From the NCBI GenBank assembly GCA_030619425.1, contig JAUXBJ010000016.1, forward strand, positions 1 to 12,866: a stretch of DNA of 12,866 nt. The letters are read 5' to 3'. This document shows, piece by piece, positions 7,146 to 12,637 of this stretch. Each line of letters starts with the position of its first letter. The stretch's first letter is position 1. The stretch comes from a bacterium (lineage in GTDB: Bacteria > Zixibacteria > MSB-5A5 > GN15 > FEB-12). A model generated the notes under the pieces. The model saw nothing but the letters and a program-made list of their open reading frames with translations. It was not told where the DNA came from and did not search any database. A program made the translations under genes and the position numbers.

Positions 7146-7906
7146 CAACCCTCCTTGTGTACCACCATAGCTGAGGCCTGGGCGGTGGGGAGAATGATTA
7201 CTTCAGCGATCTGCACATGCGGCGGTCGGTCGGCGATCCATACCACCGCTTCGGCAACGTCATCGCCGGTCAACGGCTGGTAACCCTTATAAACTGACTC
7301 AGCGCGTTTCTTGTCGCCGTTGAAGCGAACCTGCGAAAACTCGGTCTCGACCAAACCGGGGTCAACAGTGGAAACCCGCAGCGGCGTGTCGACCAGATCG
7401 ATACGCATCCCCTTCGTTAGGGCATCGACCGCGTGTTTGGTGGCGCAATAGATATTGCCACCGGGATAAACCTCGTGGCCGGCAATCGAGCCTATATTAA
7501 TGATATGCCCGCGACCCCGGTTGACCATCTGAGGGATGACGGCGCGACTGATATAAAGCAACCCCTTGATGTTGGTATCGATCATCTCCTCCCAACCGTC
7601 GATATCCCCTTCGTGGAGCTTGTCCAGTCCCCGGCTCAGACCGGCGTTGTTGACCAGGATGTCGATAGCCCGCCAGGCTTCTGGCAGACTGGCCAGTGAA
7701 TCTTCCACAGCGGTCCGGTCGCGCAGGTCCAGGCTTAGCAGATGCACCTCAACCCCCAGATCGGCCGCCAACTGCTCCAGTCGCTCTTTGCGCCGGGCCA
7801 CCAGAATCAGGCGGGCGCCGCACTCAGCGAACTTGCGGGCGCAGGCAGCGCCGATCCCGGAAGACGCGCCGGTTATCAGAACGATTCTATCTTTCAGATC
7901 TGACAT
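7145..7906 (-). CDS. NADP-dependent short-chain dehydrogenase (YdfG-like)
   Basis: A 253-residue classical short-chain dehydrogenase/reductase. The Rossmann motif TGASSGIG is at residues 12-19, ARR at 37-39 suggests NADP(H) preference, and NNAG is at 86-89. The catalytic set is Asn112, Ser140, Tyr153 and Lys157 (YCATK). Blocks such as GHIINIGSIAGHEVYPGGNIY and VDPGLVETEFSQVRF, together with the C-terminal layout, closely resemble E. coli YdfG, which oxidises 3-hydroxy acids such as L-allo-threonine and serine and reduces malonic semialdehyde. The frame is open further upstream to 8110, but the start at 7906 is chosen because it follows AAAGGA (complement of 7913-7918) by six bases, begins MSDLKDRIVLITG as the family does, and lies just below its own promoter. 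Cytoplasmic. It is transcribed convergently with the lipoprotein gene. Substrate is inferred from similarity only. Confidence 0.93.
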   Translation of the reverse strand: MSDLKDRIVLITGASSGIGAACARKFAECGARLILVARRKERLEQLAADLGVEVHLLSLDLRDRTAVEDSLASLPEAWRAIDILVNNAGLSRGLDKLHEGDIDGWEEMIDTNIKGLLYISRAVIPQMVNRGRGHIINIGSIAGHEVYPGGNIYCATKHAVDALTKGMRIDLVDTPLRVSTVDPGLVETEFSQVRFNGDKKRAESVYKGYQPLTGDDVAEAVVWIADRPPHVQIAEVIILPTAQASAMVVHKEG

Positions 7907-7942
7907 TGATGTTCCTTTCGTCGCTATAGCCATCCGAGTTCC

Positions 7943-7971
7943 AAAGTAAAGCACAGCGGCGCCACAGTCAA
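7943..7971 (-). promoter_or_regulatory. Promoter of the short-chain dehydrogenase gene
   Basis: On the minus strand TTGACT (complement of 7966-7971), a 17-base spacer and TACTTT (complement of 7943-7948) form a sigma70-like promoter. Transcription would start near 7936, about 30 bases before the ATG, leaving room for AAAGGA. The same TACTTT -10 with a 17-base spacer occurs upstream of the M23 gene. Confidence 0.6.
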
Positions 7972-8071
7972 ACGATTGTCCCGTCAGCGCCACGTCTGTC
8001 GTTAGCGTTCCCTCACCTGATGCCGAAAAATACGCAACTCTACTGGATAACACATAAGGAGCCGGGCACAA

Positions 8072-8281
8072 GTGGCATTCATTGGGGCGGCGCAAGGTGT
8101 ACGATGTCAAGAGGTAGTATACAGCGTGTGTCAGGACATAGTATACACCTTTGATTTATCCGCTGGTTGCAGCAGTGTCACCGGCCGGGCCGTTGTCTTG
8201 GAACGTCGGTATCGTCCATGTTCAGATGTTGAGCGCAATAGAGCATTAATAGGGCAGAAGCCTCTATTAGTGAAGTGGTGA
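8072..8281 (+). CDS. Possible small protein with 8-residue tandem repeat
   Basis: A GTG at 8072, ten bases after AAGGAG (8056-8061), opens a 69-codon frame to TGA at 8279-8281. The predicted peptide has four cysteines and an in-frame 8-codon repeat, CQEVVYSV then CQDIVYTF. Differences between the two units are synonymous or conservative (E/D, V/I, S/T, V/F), as expected if the frame is translated. I do not recognise a family and see no strong promoter, and the spacing is long. It could be a remnant, or the repeats could be DNA sites instead. Confidence 0.33.
   Translation: MAFIGAAQGVRCQEVVYSVCQDIVYTFDLSAGCSSVTGRAVVLERRYRPCSDVERNRALIGQKPLLVKW
8105..8147 (+). repeat. Two 19-bp direct repeats, 24-bp period
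   Basis: TGTCAAGAGGTAGTATACA (8105-8123) and TGTCAGGACATAGTATACA (8129-8147) match at 16 of 19 positions. Each contains the palindrome GTATAC. A 24-bp period is both a whole number of codons and slightly over two helical turns, so the pair can be read either as coding repeats or as tandem protein-binding sites upstream of the divergent dehydrogenase gene. Confidence 0.6.
8247..8269 (+). other. Hairpin with GGC/GCC core
   Basis: TAATAG (8247-8252) and GGC (8253-8255) pair with GCC (8260-8262) and CTATTA (8264-8269), leaving an AGAA loop and one bulged T. It lies at the end of the possible ORF at 8072-8281, with no T-tract behind it. Confidence 0.4.
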
Positions 8282-8431
8282 GTCTTGGTCGAAGCCTTTT
8301 ACACCCTACGATCTGATTGTTAAGTAGCTGTTATGCAGTGTACTAACCGACACAGCAAGAATCTCTCGGGGTTGCTGCTCAGGGGCACACGGTCTGCATT
8401 GGTTTGGGCGGAAACTAAATATTTTGATCCG

Positions 8432-8480
8432 AATGCCCGACCTAATGTCTAAGGCGATCAGCTTGGCTCGTTCGGGCATT
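8432..8480 (+). promoter_or_regulatory. Long hairpin in the leader of the small basic gene
   Basis: AATGCCCGA (8432-8440) and TCGGGCATT (8472-8480) form a perfect 9-bp stem closing 31 bases, inside which AAG and CTT can pair. The 3' arm ends 12 bases before the ribosome binding site of the gene at 8506. It could be a structured leader or an operator; no known riboswitch fold was recognised. Confidence 0.45.
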
Positions 8481-8505
8481 TGAAACGCCAATGGAGGGCG
8501 ATGCC

Positions 8506-8652
8506 ATGGTGACCACCAAGAAGAAGAGAGTGTATAGCGGACTACCGAAGAAAACCTACTGGCATTTGTACAGCTTGCAGAACCTGCAGTCTGAGAAGCT
8601 GGCCAAGATTGTCAACAAGGTCCTTAGGCAGGAATACGTTCTTATAAAGTAG
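8506..8652 (+). CDS. Small basic protein, probable ribbon-helix-helix regulator
   Basis: A 48-residue ORF from ATG at 8506 to TAG at 8650-8652, preceded by a strong ribosome binding site GGAGGG (8493-8498) with seven bases of spacing. The protein is rich in Lys and Arg. It fits the ribbon-helix-helix (Arc/MetJ/CopG) pattern without gaps: a basic strand (KKKRVYSG), LP at residues 13-14, a first helix (KKTYWHLYSL), a turn near 28-31 and a second helix (AKIVNKVLRQEYV). Proteins of this fold are dimeric DNA-binding repressors, often autoregulated or antitoxins. No toxin gene lies beside it. A perfect palindrome 20 bases downstream (8672-8691) could be its binding site. The ORF is well supported by its ribosome binding site; the fold is inferred from pattern only. 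Confidence 0.6.
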   Translation: MVTTKKKRVYSGLPKKTYWHLYSLQNLQSEKLAKIVNKVLRQEYVLIK

Positions 8653-8670
8653 TTCACGGTACTTTTATAC

Positions 8671-8699
8671 TTGACACATGGGAGTGTGTCACGTACTTT
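8671..8699 (+). promoter_or_regulatory. Promoter of the M23 peptidase gene with overlapping palindrome
   Basis: TTGACA (8671-8676), a 17-base spacer and TACTTT (8694-8699) form a promoter with a consensus -35. A perfect inverted repeat, TGACACA (8672-8678) and TGTGTCA (8685-8691), overlaps the -35 and spacer, where a bound repressor would block RNA polymerase. Transcription would start near 8706, giving a leader of about 76 bases. Confidence 0.58.
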
Positions 8700-8781
8700 C
8701 GGCCCTGTTTTGAGTACCGGTGAGTAAGTCGACTTCGATGTTGGCGGCGCCGGCAGCAGGAATGTTATAAATGGTGCGAGG

Positions 8782-9681
8782 ATGCTGAGAAAAAAACTAA
8801 CGCTGATATTAGTACCCGACGCCAGCGGGGATTTCAAACAGGTGAGAATCCCGGTGGCTTTAGTTTATCTGGTGGCTGTCATTACAGTCGTATCGTTGAC
8901 GGCTGGGCTCTACTTCACTTCTCAACACTTTACCGACAAAGTAGCGCAAAAGGAGATCGACCGTCTCCGCGTCGAGAACAAGGAACTGTCTGACAATTTC
9001 GAGCAGATGCGCTGGAATCTGGCCGAGGTCGAAGATCGCTACGCCGGTCTGGTCGAGAAGGAGATAGTCCTGCGAACGGCCTTTGACCTGCCGGAGATCG
9101 ATCCGCAGGAGCGTCAGTTGGGTGTCGGTGGTCCCGCGGCCAAGACGATCGCAACCAGTCCCACTCAGCAAAAGGCCCAGATGGCCGAAGTGGAACTCGA
9201 CTACCTGTTGCGCCTGTCACGCTTTGAGGTGGAGAAATTCGATGAGGTCCACACCGCTCTTAACAACCTGAAGGATCGGCTGACCCACACGCCCTCGATC
9301 TGGCCTGCCAAAGGCTGGTTTTCTCGCGGCTATGGGATGAAATACGACCCGTTCACCGGGTATAAGCGGATGCATCGCGGGATCGATATCGCCAACCATC
9401 GCGGCACGCCGATCGTGACCACGGCCGACGGCAAAGTGGTGAAAGTCGGCAATAACGGCGGGATGGGTAAGACAGTGGTTATCGACCACGGCTACGGCTT
9501 CCGGACTCTTTACGGTCACCTGTCAAAGTCGGAAGTTAAGGTTGGACAGAGAGTCAAGCGGGGTGAGGTTATCGCCCTGATGGGTTCCACCGGATACTCG
9601 ACCGGCCCGCATCTGCACTACGAAGTCATCCGCAACGGGAAGAATCTCAATCCGAAAAAGTACATCCTGAACGAAAAGTAA
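8782..9681 (+). CDS. Membrane-anchored M23 family metallopeptidase
   Basis: A 299-residue protein with a short cytoplasmic N-terminus (MLRKKLTLILVPDASGDFKQ), one transmembrane helix at about 23-45, a periplasmic coiled coil at about 53-95, a linker, and a C-terminal M23 (LytM/lysostaphin-type) domain at about 180-295. Zinc ligands are intact: His198 and Asp202 in HRGID, and His279 in PHLHYE; His246 (YGHLS) and His277 complete the active site. Such enzymes cut peptide cross-links in peptidoglycan during growth or division. With all residues present it is likely an active endopeptidase rather than an EnvC/NlpD-type activator. The start is fixed by the family-like N-terminus; the ribosome binding site is poor (GAGG abuts the ATG), so translation may be weak. 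It has its own promoter and terminator. Confidence 0.93.
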   Translation: MLRKKLTLILVPDASGDFKQVRIPVALVYLVAVITVVSLTAGLYFTSQHFTDKVAQKEIDRLRVENKELSDNFEQMRWNLAEVEDRYAGLVEKEIVLRTAFDLPEIDPQERQLGVGGPAAKTIATSPTQQKAQMAEVELDYLLRLSRFEVEKFDEVHTALNNLKDRLTHTPSIWPAKGWFSRGYGMKYDPFTGYKRMHRGIDIANHRGTPIVTTADGKVVKVGNNGGMGKTVVIDHGYGFRTLYGHLSKSEVKVGQRVKRGEVIALMGSTGYSTGPHLHYEVIRNGKNLNPKKYILNEK

Positions 9682-9703
9682 GATTCACCAACAAGCAGAT
9701 TTC

Positions 9704-9733
9704 AACCGCCGCCTCACCGCGGCGGTTTTTTTT
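9704..9733 (+). terminator. Rho-independent terminator of the M23 gene
   Basis: AACCGCCGC (9704-9712) pairs with GCGGCGGTT (9719-9727) around CTCACC, and eight consecutive T residues run from 9726 to 9733. It ends the M23 transcript. Confidence 0.93.
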
Positions 9734-9782
9734 GTGGAGGTGATAAATCACTTACTTGCGCTTCGCACGCCCTTCACCTCAC

Positions 9783-9801
9783 CCTGAGCGGAGTCGAAGG
9801 G
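9783..9801 (+). repeat. 19-bp dispersed repeat CCTGAGCGnAGTCGAAGGG, copy 2
   Basis: CCTGAGCGGAGTCGAAGGG differs from the copy at 270-288 by one base. Here it forms the right half of a hairpin: GCCCTTC (9769-9775) pairs with GAAGGGC (9796-9802). Confidence 0.65.
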
Positions 9802-9816
9802 CTATAATGTACTTGG

Positions 9817-9859
9817 TCTGCCGCCCACAAGAACTTTCAGATCTTCTTGGTTCGGCAGA
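9817..9859 (+). other. Two-part hairpin upstream of the sigma factor operon
   Basis: TCTGCCG (9817-9823) pairs with CGGCAGA (9853-9859), and inside this CAAGAA (9828-9833) pairs with TTCTTG (9844-9849), with a small internal loop. It lies between the M23 terminator and the ECF sigma gene. The left arm shares a near-identical 15-mer with 12164-12178, so it may be a dispersed intergenic repeat rather than an operon-specific control element. Confidence 0.45.
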
Positions 9860-9955
9860 AAAAGCCTCCCCCACTCAAAAAAACAAAAAACTTTCCCTCC
9901 GCCCGTGTGTCTTCAATATAAGATGGCAACACGAATCGATGACAAAGGCAAACTT

Positions 9956-10477
9956 ATGACTCCCGCGAGAAAAACCGACTCGCATTCGTTCACCCAACTG
10001 TTCCACCTGCACAAGAACCACACGTACGATTTCGTCCTCAAAATGCTCGGCGACAAAGATGCCGCCGCCGATGTTGTTCAGGATGTTTTTGTTAAATTGC
10101 ACGAGCACATGGACAGGAATCTCCCCATCGAGGACACCAAGTTCTGGCTGTTTATCGTGGCTCGCAACCTCTGCTTGAACTATCTCCGCCGCCACCGGAA
10201 ACAGCAGCCGTTGGACAGCGTGATCGACAGCCTTGAGCATTCTTATAATGCCGTCGATTCCCGGCTGTCGGCTTTAAGACAAGCCGTTGGCCGGTTGGAC
10301 TCGCCGTACAAAGAGGGGCTGATTCTCAAAGTCTATCAGGGCTTTACATATGCCGAGATTGCCGAGATCCTCGGGACCACGGTTCCGGCCGTGCGGGCAA
10401 TCCTGTTCAAGGCTCGCAACCAGTTGCGGGACGAGCTTAATAGAACGCAAGCGAAAGGTGATAGCTATGAACTGTGA
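9956..10477 (+). CDS. ECF-type RNA polymerase sigma factor
   Basis: A 173-residue sigma70-family factor with only regions 2 and 4. Region 2 spans about 12-80 (DAAADVVQDVFVKLHEH, then FWLFIVARNLCLNYLRRHRK, the -10 recognition and core-binding helices). Region 4 spans about 105-162 (YKEGLILKVYQGFTYAEIAE, then the helix-turn-helix TTVPAVRAILFKARNQL), which reads the -35 element. The frame is open upstream to GTG at 9905 and has an ATG at 9923, but only ATG 9956 has a ribosome binding site, AAAGG (9944-9948) seven bases before it. It directs transcription of an unknown stress or envelope regulon. It overlaps the anti-sigma gene by 11 bases, implying coupled translation. A possible self-recognised promoter, AAC (9889-9891) and GTC (9909-9911), is speculative. 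Confidence 0.93.
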   Translation: MTPARKTDSHSFTQLFHLHKNHTYDFVLKMLGDKDAAADVVQDVFVKLHEHMDRNLPIEDTKFWLFIVARNLCLNYLRRHRKQQPLDSVIDSLEHSYNAVDSRLSALRQAVGRLDSPYKEGLILKVYQGFTYAEIAEILGTTVPAVRAILFKARNQLRDELNRTQAKGDSYEL

Positions 10478-10931
10478 GCACTGCCGCCAACTTATCTCAG
10501 TGGCGGTCGACCAGGAACTGACCGAAGGGGAACGGGGCTCGCTGGACGAACATCTCGCGCAATGCTCGGAATGTGCGCAATACGCGGAACAGATTCGTGA
10601 GCTTGAACGACTGACCGCCGAATGGGAAGCCTCGGTGATGCCTTTTGATGTCGAGCAAGCCGTGCTCAGCCGCGCCAGGGCCAAGCCGCACGGCTGGTTA
10701 CCTCGCCTGTGGAGTGGTAGTTATCGTATTCCAAGACCGGTCGCCTGGGCGGCGGCGGTACTACTGCTGGTGTTGACGGTGGACGCCGTTAGAGGTCCGA
10801 GTATTCCAGAGCAAACCGGCCCGGTTAACAGCGGCCCGGCGTTGATCAGACCGGCCGTTCAGAAAATTGTACTCACTGAGTCTGATGTGGTGAGCACCTA
10901 TACGACTCAAGCTGTTTCAAAGGACCTTTAG
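10467..10931 (+). CDS. Zinc-finger transmembrane anti-sigma factor
   Basis: A 154-residue protein. The N-terminal zf-HC2/ZAS domain has the motif HLAQCSEC (His29, Cys33, Cys36) with Cys3, His5 or Cys6 as the remaining zinc ligand, and the family phrase VDQELTEGERGSLDEHL. One transmembrane helix lies at about 91-108 (PVAWAAAVLLLVLTVDAV), leaving about 45 residues outside. Such proteins hold the partner ECF factor at the membrane until a signal or proteolysis releases it. The frame is open upstream to 10350, but the start at 10467 has AAAGG (10454-10458) eight bases before it and begins at the conserved MNCEHC. The ATG lies inside the end of the sigma gene. The partner is the ECF factor encoded just upstream. 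Confidence 0.9.
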   Translation: MNCEHCRQLISVAVDQELTEGERGSLDEHLAQCSECAQYAEQIRELERLTAEWEASVMPFDVEQAVLSRARAKPHGWLPRLWSGSYRIPRPVAWAAAVLLLVLTVDAVRGPSIPEQTGPVNSGPALIRPAVQKIVLTESDVVSTYTTQAVSKDL

Positions 10932-10960
10932 CACAACTTTCTCTCGAAAGGACACAGAAG

Positions 10961-11998
10961 ATGAAAAAGCGATTGATCATAGCATTAGGACTCTGCCTGG
11001 TCTTTGCCGTCGGCAGTCTCGCGTCCGAAACAGATAATATCTATGTAAAAGTTTCAGTGAAGGCCGAAGGCACTGAACACAGTAACAGCGGCTCCGGCGG
11101 ATTCTCGGTGCCTGACAATGAGTACGGTCGTATCACGCTTACCTTCTATGGCAATGGTCAGAGTTTCCGCCTTCGTTCTTCCGGCGCGCATGTGGGACCG
11201 GTGCTGCATCTCACCCAACAGGACGGCCAGGTGATTCACAGCGGGGATCTCTTGATGACCAACGACATCTACCTCAAGCCGCGAGTGAATGAGAATGAGG
11301 AAATCGTGTTGACCGGCTATCTAACACGTATGACGCGGGCGAACGAGGATGATCCGCCGCTGTACGAGTTTTCCGAGGAGAAGCTCGAGTTCATTCTGCC
11401 CAACGGAGGCAGCGCTCGTCTGAAAAGGGAGAATCTGCCCCATTGGAAGAGCATTGAACTCGAGATATCAGCCCACACCGATGATCCTTTGATTCACCAA
11501 CCTCGCACCGAGCGCTACATGGACTTGAACGGCAGTTATTCGCTCTACAACGAGGATAGCGGCGAGTTCGAAACCAAGGACTGCCGGTGCGAGCTGGGCA
11601 TGCCGCTGAGTGCCCCCGGGAACCATGGGTCCTGCCTCTTCCGCAATACGTTCCACCTCGACAGCGGTGACTCGGTTCTGCTCTTGACGACGTACTCAAT
11701 CGCCGGCACCAAGTGGCACGACAACCACAGCGTGACTTTCGATTTCGACATGGCGCGCTCCTATGCCCTTAATCCTGTCGATGCCGACACCGTGCCAAGC
11801 GACGGCGTCTTAATCAACCTCGGAGAGCACCGCCTGGCCGCCGACAAGATGATCGTCCGCCACTTCCGCCGCGAGATCAGGGCGCGCGCCGGCGAGAAAA
11901 CAGTGATCGAGATCCCGTCCGATGATGACAATATGTTGCCGTTTGAATTCACGGAGCGGGTAATCCTTGCAACTACCGTTAGCACAAAGAGTTATTAG
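10961..11998 (+). CDS. Exported protein of unknown function in the sigma operon
   Basis: A 345-residue protein with a clear signal peptide (MKKRLIIALGLCLVFAVGSLAS, cleavage probably near residue 21 or 22). AAAGGA (10947-10952) lies eight bases before the ATG. It begins 29 bases after the anti-sigma stop codon, so it is probably co-transcribed with it. The mature part is polar and looks beta-rich, with no transmembrane helix, and has cysteines at 208, 210 and 225 (CRC and SCLF) that could form a disulfide or bind metal. I do not recognise a family. Its place in the operon suggests an envelope protein either controlled by the ECF factor or taking part in sensing for the anti-sigma factor. No strong terminator follows. 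Confidence 0.82.
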   Translation: MKKRLIIALGLCLVFAVGSLASETDNIYVKVSVKAEGTEHSNSGSGGFSVPDNEYGRITLTFYGNGQSFRLRSSGAHVGPVLHLTQQDGQVIHSGDLLMTNDIYLKPRVNENEEIVLTGYLTRMTRANEDDPPLYEFSEEKLEFILPNGGSARLKRENLPHWKSIELEISAHTDDPLIHQPRTERYMDLNGSYSLYNEDSGEFETKDCRCELGMPLSAPGNHGSCLFRNTFHLDSGDSVLLLTTYSIAGTKWHDNHSVTFDFDMARSYALNPVDADTVPSDGVLINLGEHRLAADKMIVRHFRREIRARAGEKTVIEIPSDDDNMLPFEFTERVILATTVSTKSY

Positions 11999-12007
11999 CC
12001 AGACTAC

Positions 12008-12196
12008 ATGGTTGCGGCGGGTCTTGTCCCGCCCAGGGCGGGGTGTGACCTGCCGCTGGCTGTGTCCGTGCGCTGCAACAGCATACGAGAGATCGTCGGG
12101 TCACACCGTCGATTGTATCGACGCCAGGACCCAACGAAACGATCTTTTGAGACAGCCTCGGGAGGTCTGCTGCCCACAGGTGTGAAACTGGATTAA
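12008..12196. other. Non-coding or decayed segment with inverted repeats
   Basis: After the operon, a GC-rich stretch contains CCGCCC/GGGCGG and a 9-bp inverted repeat GGTGTGACC (12042-12050) with GGTCACACC (12099-12107). Its 3' part holds GGTCTGCTGCCCACA (12164-12178), nearly identical to 9815-9829. An ATG frame of 62 codons crosses it without a ribosome binding site or recognisable protein. It resembles a mosaic of dispersed intergenic repeats or a remnant. Confidence 0.4.
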
Positions 12197-12316
12197 TTCT
12201 CGGGTCGCCTTATCGCGCTCGAAATCCAATCTCGAGTCCACCCCGATTCGTAGCTGTAACAATCCATTATGGTCCTGTTTTGTAAGCTGGAAACGGGTCT
12301 TTCCGCTTGTTTTTCC

Positions 12317-12345
12317 TTGACTTAGCTCCATTCTGGAGTTAAATT
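12317..12345 (+). promoter_or_regulatory. Strong promoter with a palindrome filling its spacer
   Basis: TTGACT (12317-12322), a 17-base spacer and TAAATT (12340-12345) are close to the sigma70 consensus. Between and touching both boxes is an inverted repeat, TTAGCTCCA (12322-12330) and TGGAGTTAA (12334-12342), nine pairs with one G-T. Palindromes placed this way are typical of regulator-bound promoters; MerR-type sites have this geometry but usually with 19-20 base spacers. Transcription would begin near 12352. Confidence 0.55.
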
Positions 12346-12371
12346 GCATCTGTAATATAGGGGAGTTTCGC

Positions 12372-12524
12372 GTGGCTGATCGCGGGCCTCCCAAAGCGAG
12401 TGCAGTCGACACTATTGCAAACGACGCACTTGCAGGACGACAATGTTTAGGTAGTTTGGGAGTGGTGTATGGCCGATTGCTCAGGTCTTCTGTTTTCCCG
12501 TTCTCCCAGCCGTTACATCATTGA
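12372..12524 (+). CDS. Possible 50-aa small protein
   Basis: A GTG at 12372 is preceded by GGGAG (12361-12365) with six bases of spacing, about 27 bases below the strong promoter at 12317-12345. The 50-codon frame ends in TGA at 12522-12524. It begins MADRGPPKASAVDTIANDAL and has one cysteine; no family is recognised. The combination of promoter, ribosome binding site and start is better than chance, but a hairpin GGGAG/CTCCC over the start region would hinder translation, so a small RNA or the long leader of the gene at 12638 is possible instead. Confidence 0.35.
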   Translation: MADRGPPKASAVDTIANDALAGRQCLGSLGVVYGRLLRSSVFPFSQPLHH

Positions 12525-12565
12525 ATCAGCAGCCGAGAAGTTACTACATAACGAGAGTCAACACG

Positions 12566-12593
12566 TTGGCGATCTCGTCGGATGTCGTATTGT
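12566..12593 (+). promoter_or_regulatory. Possible promoter of the last gene
   Basis: TTGGCG (12566-12571), a 16-base spacer and TATTGT (12588-12593) lie upstream of the gene at 12638, giving a leader of about 38 bases. The match is moderate; TAAAAT (12615-12620) is an alternative -10 without a good -35. Confidence 0.3.
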
Positions 12594-12637
12594 AGAGGTA
12601 ATATAGTTTAGGGCTAAAATAGATATTGGGGATGATG

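Larger units (their letters stand above)
7972..8505. other. Long intergenic stretch between dehydrogenase and small basic gene
   Basis: About 530 bases without a certain gene. It contains a possible 69-aa ORF (8072-8281), a 24-bp-period direct repeat (8105-8147), a hairpin (8247-8269) and a longer inverted repeat (8432-8480) just before the small gene at 8506. A weak promoter-like pair TTGTTA (8317-8322) N18 TACTAA (8341-8346) could drive that gene. No tRNA or other known RNA was recognised. Confidence 0.5.

Noticed and set aside
6846..7170. Two overlapping plus-strand frames after the lipoprotein gene
   Set aside because: They read through the 70-bp repeat and the end of the convergent dehydrogenase gene, with no ribosome binding site.
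7907..8110. N-terminal extension of the short-chain dehydrogenase up to 8110
   Set aside because: A good promoter and ribosome binding site lie inside this stretch, and the family starts at MSDLKDRIVLITG; the extension would be upstream of the transcription start.
8506..8652. Toxin-antitoxin pair based on the ribbon-helix-helix-like protein
   Set aside because: No ORF of toxin type lies immediately before or after it; the next gene is an M23 peptidase with its own promoter.
9803..9808. Perfect TATAAT as promoter of the sigma operon
   Set aside because: No -35 box lies at 16-18 bases, no extended -10 is present, and it adjoins a dispersed repeat about 150 bases from the gene start.
12101..12412. 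103-codon minus-strand frame after the sigma operon
   Set aside because: It starts with GTG without a ribosome binding site, crosses the repeat-like segment, and runs against a strong plus-strand promoter. No family was recognised, though a gene remnant cannot be excluded.
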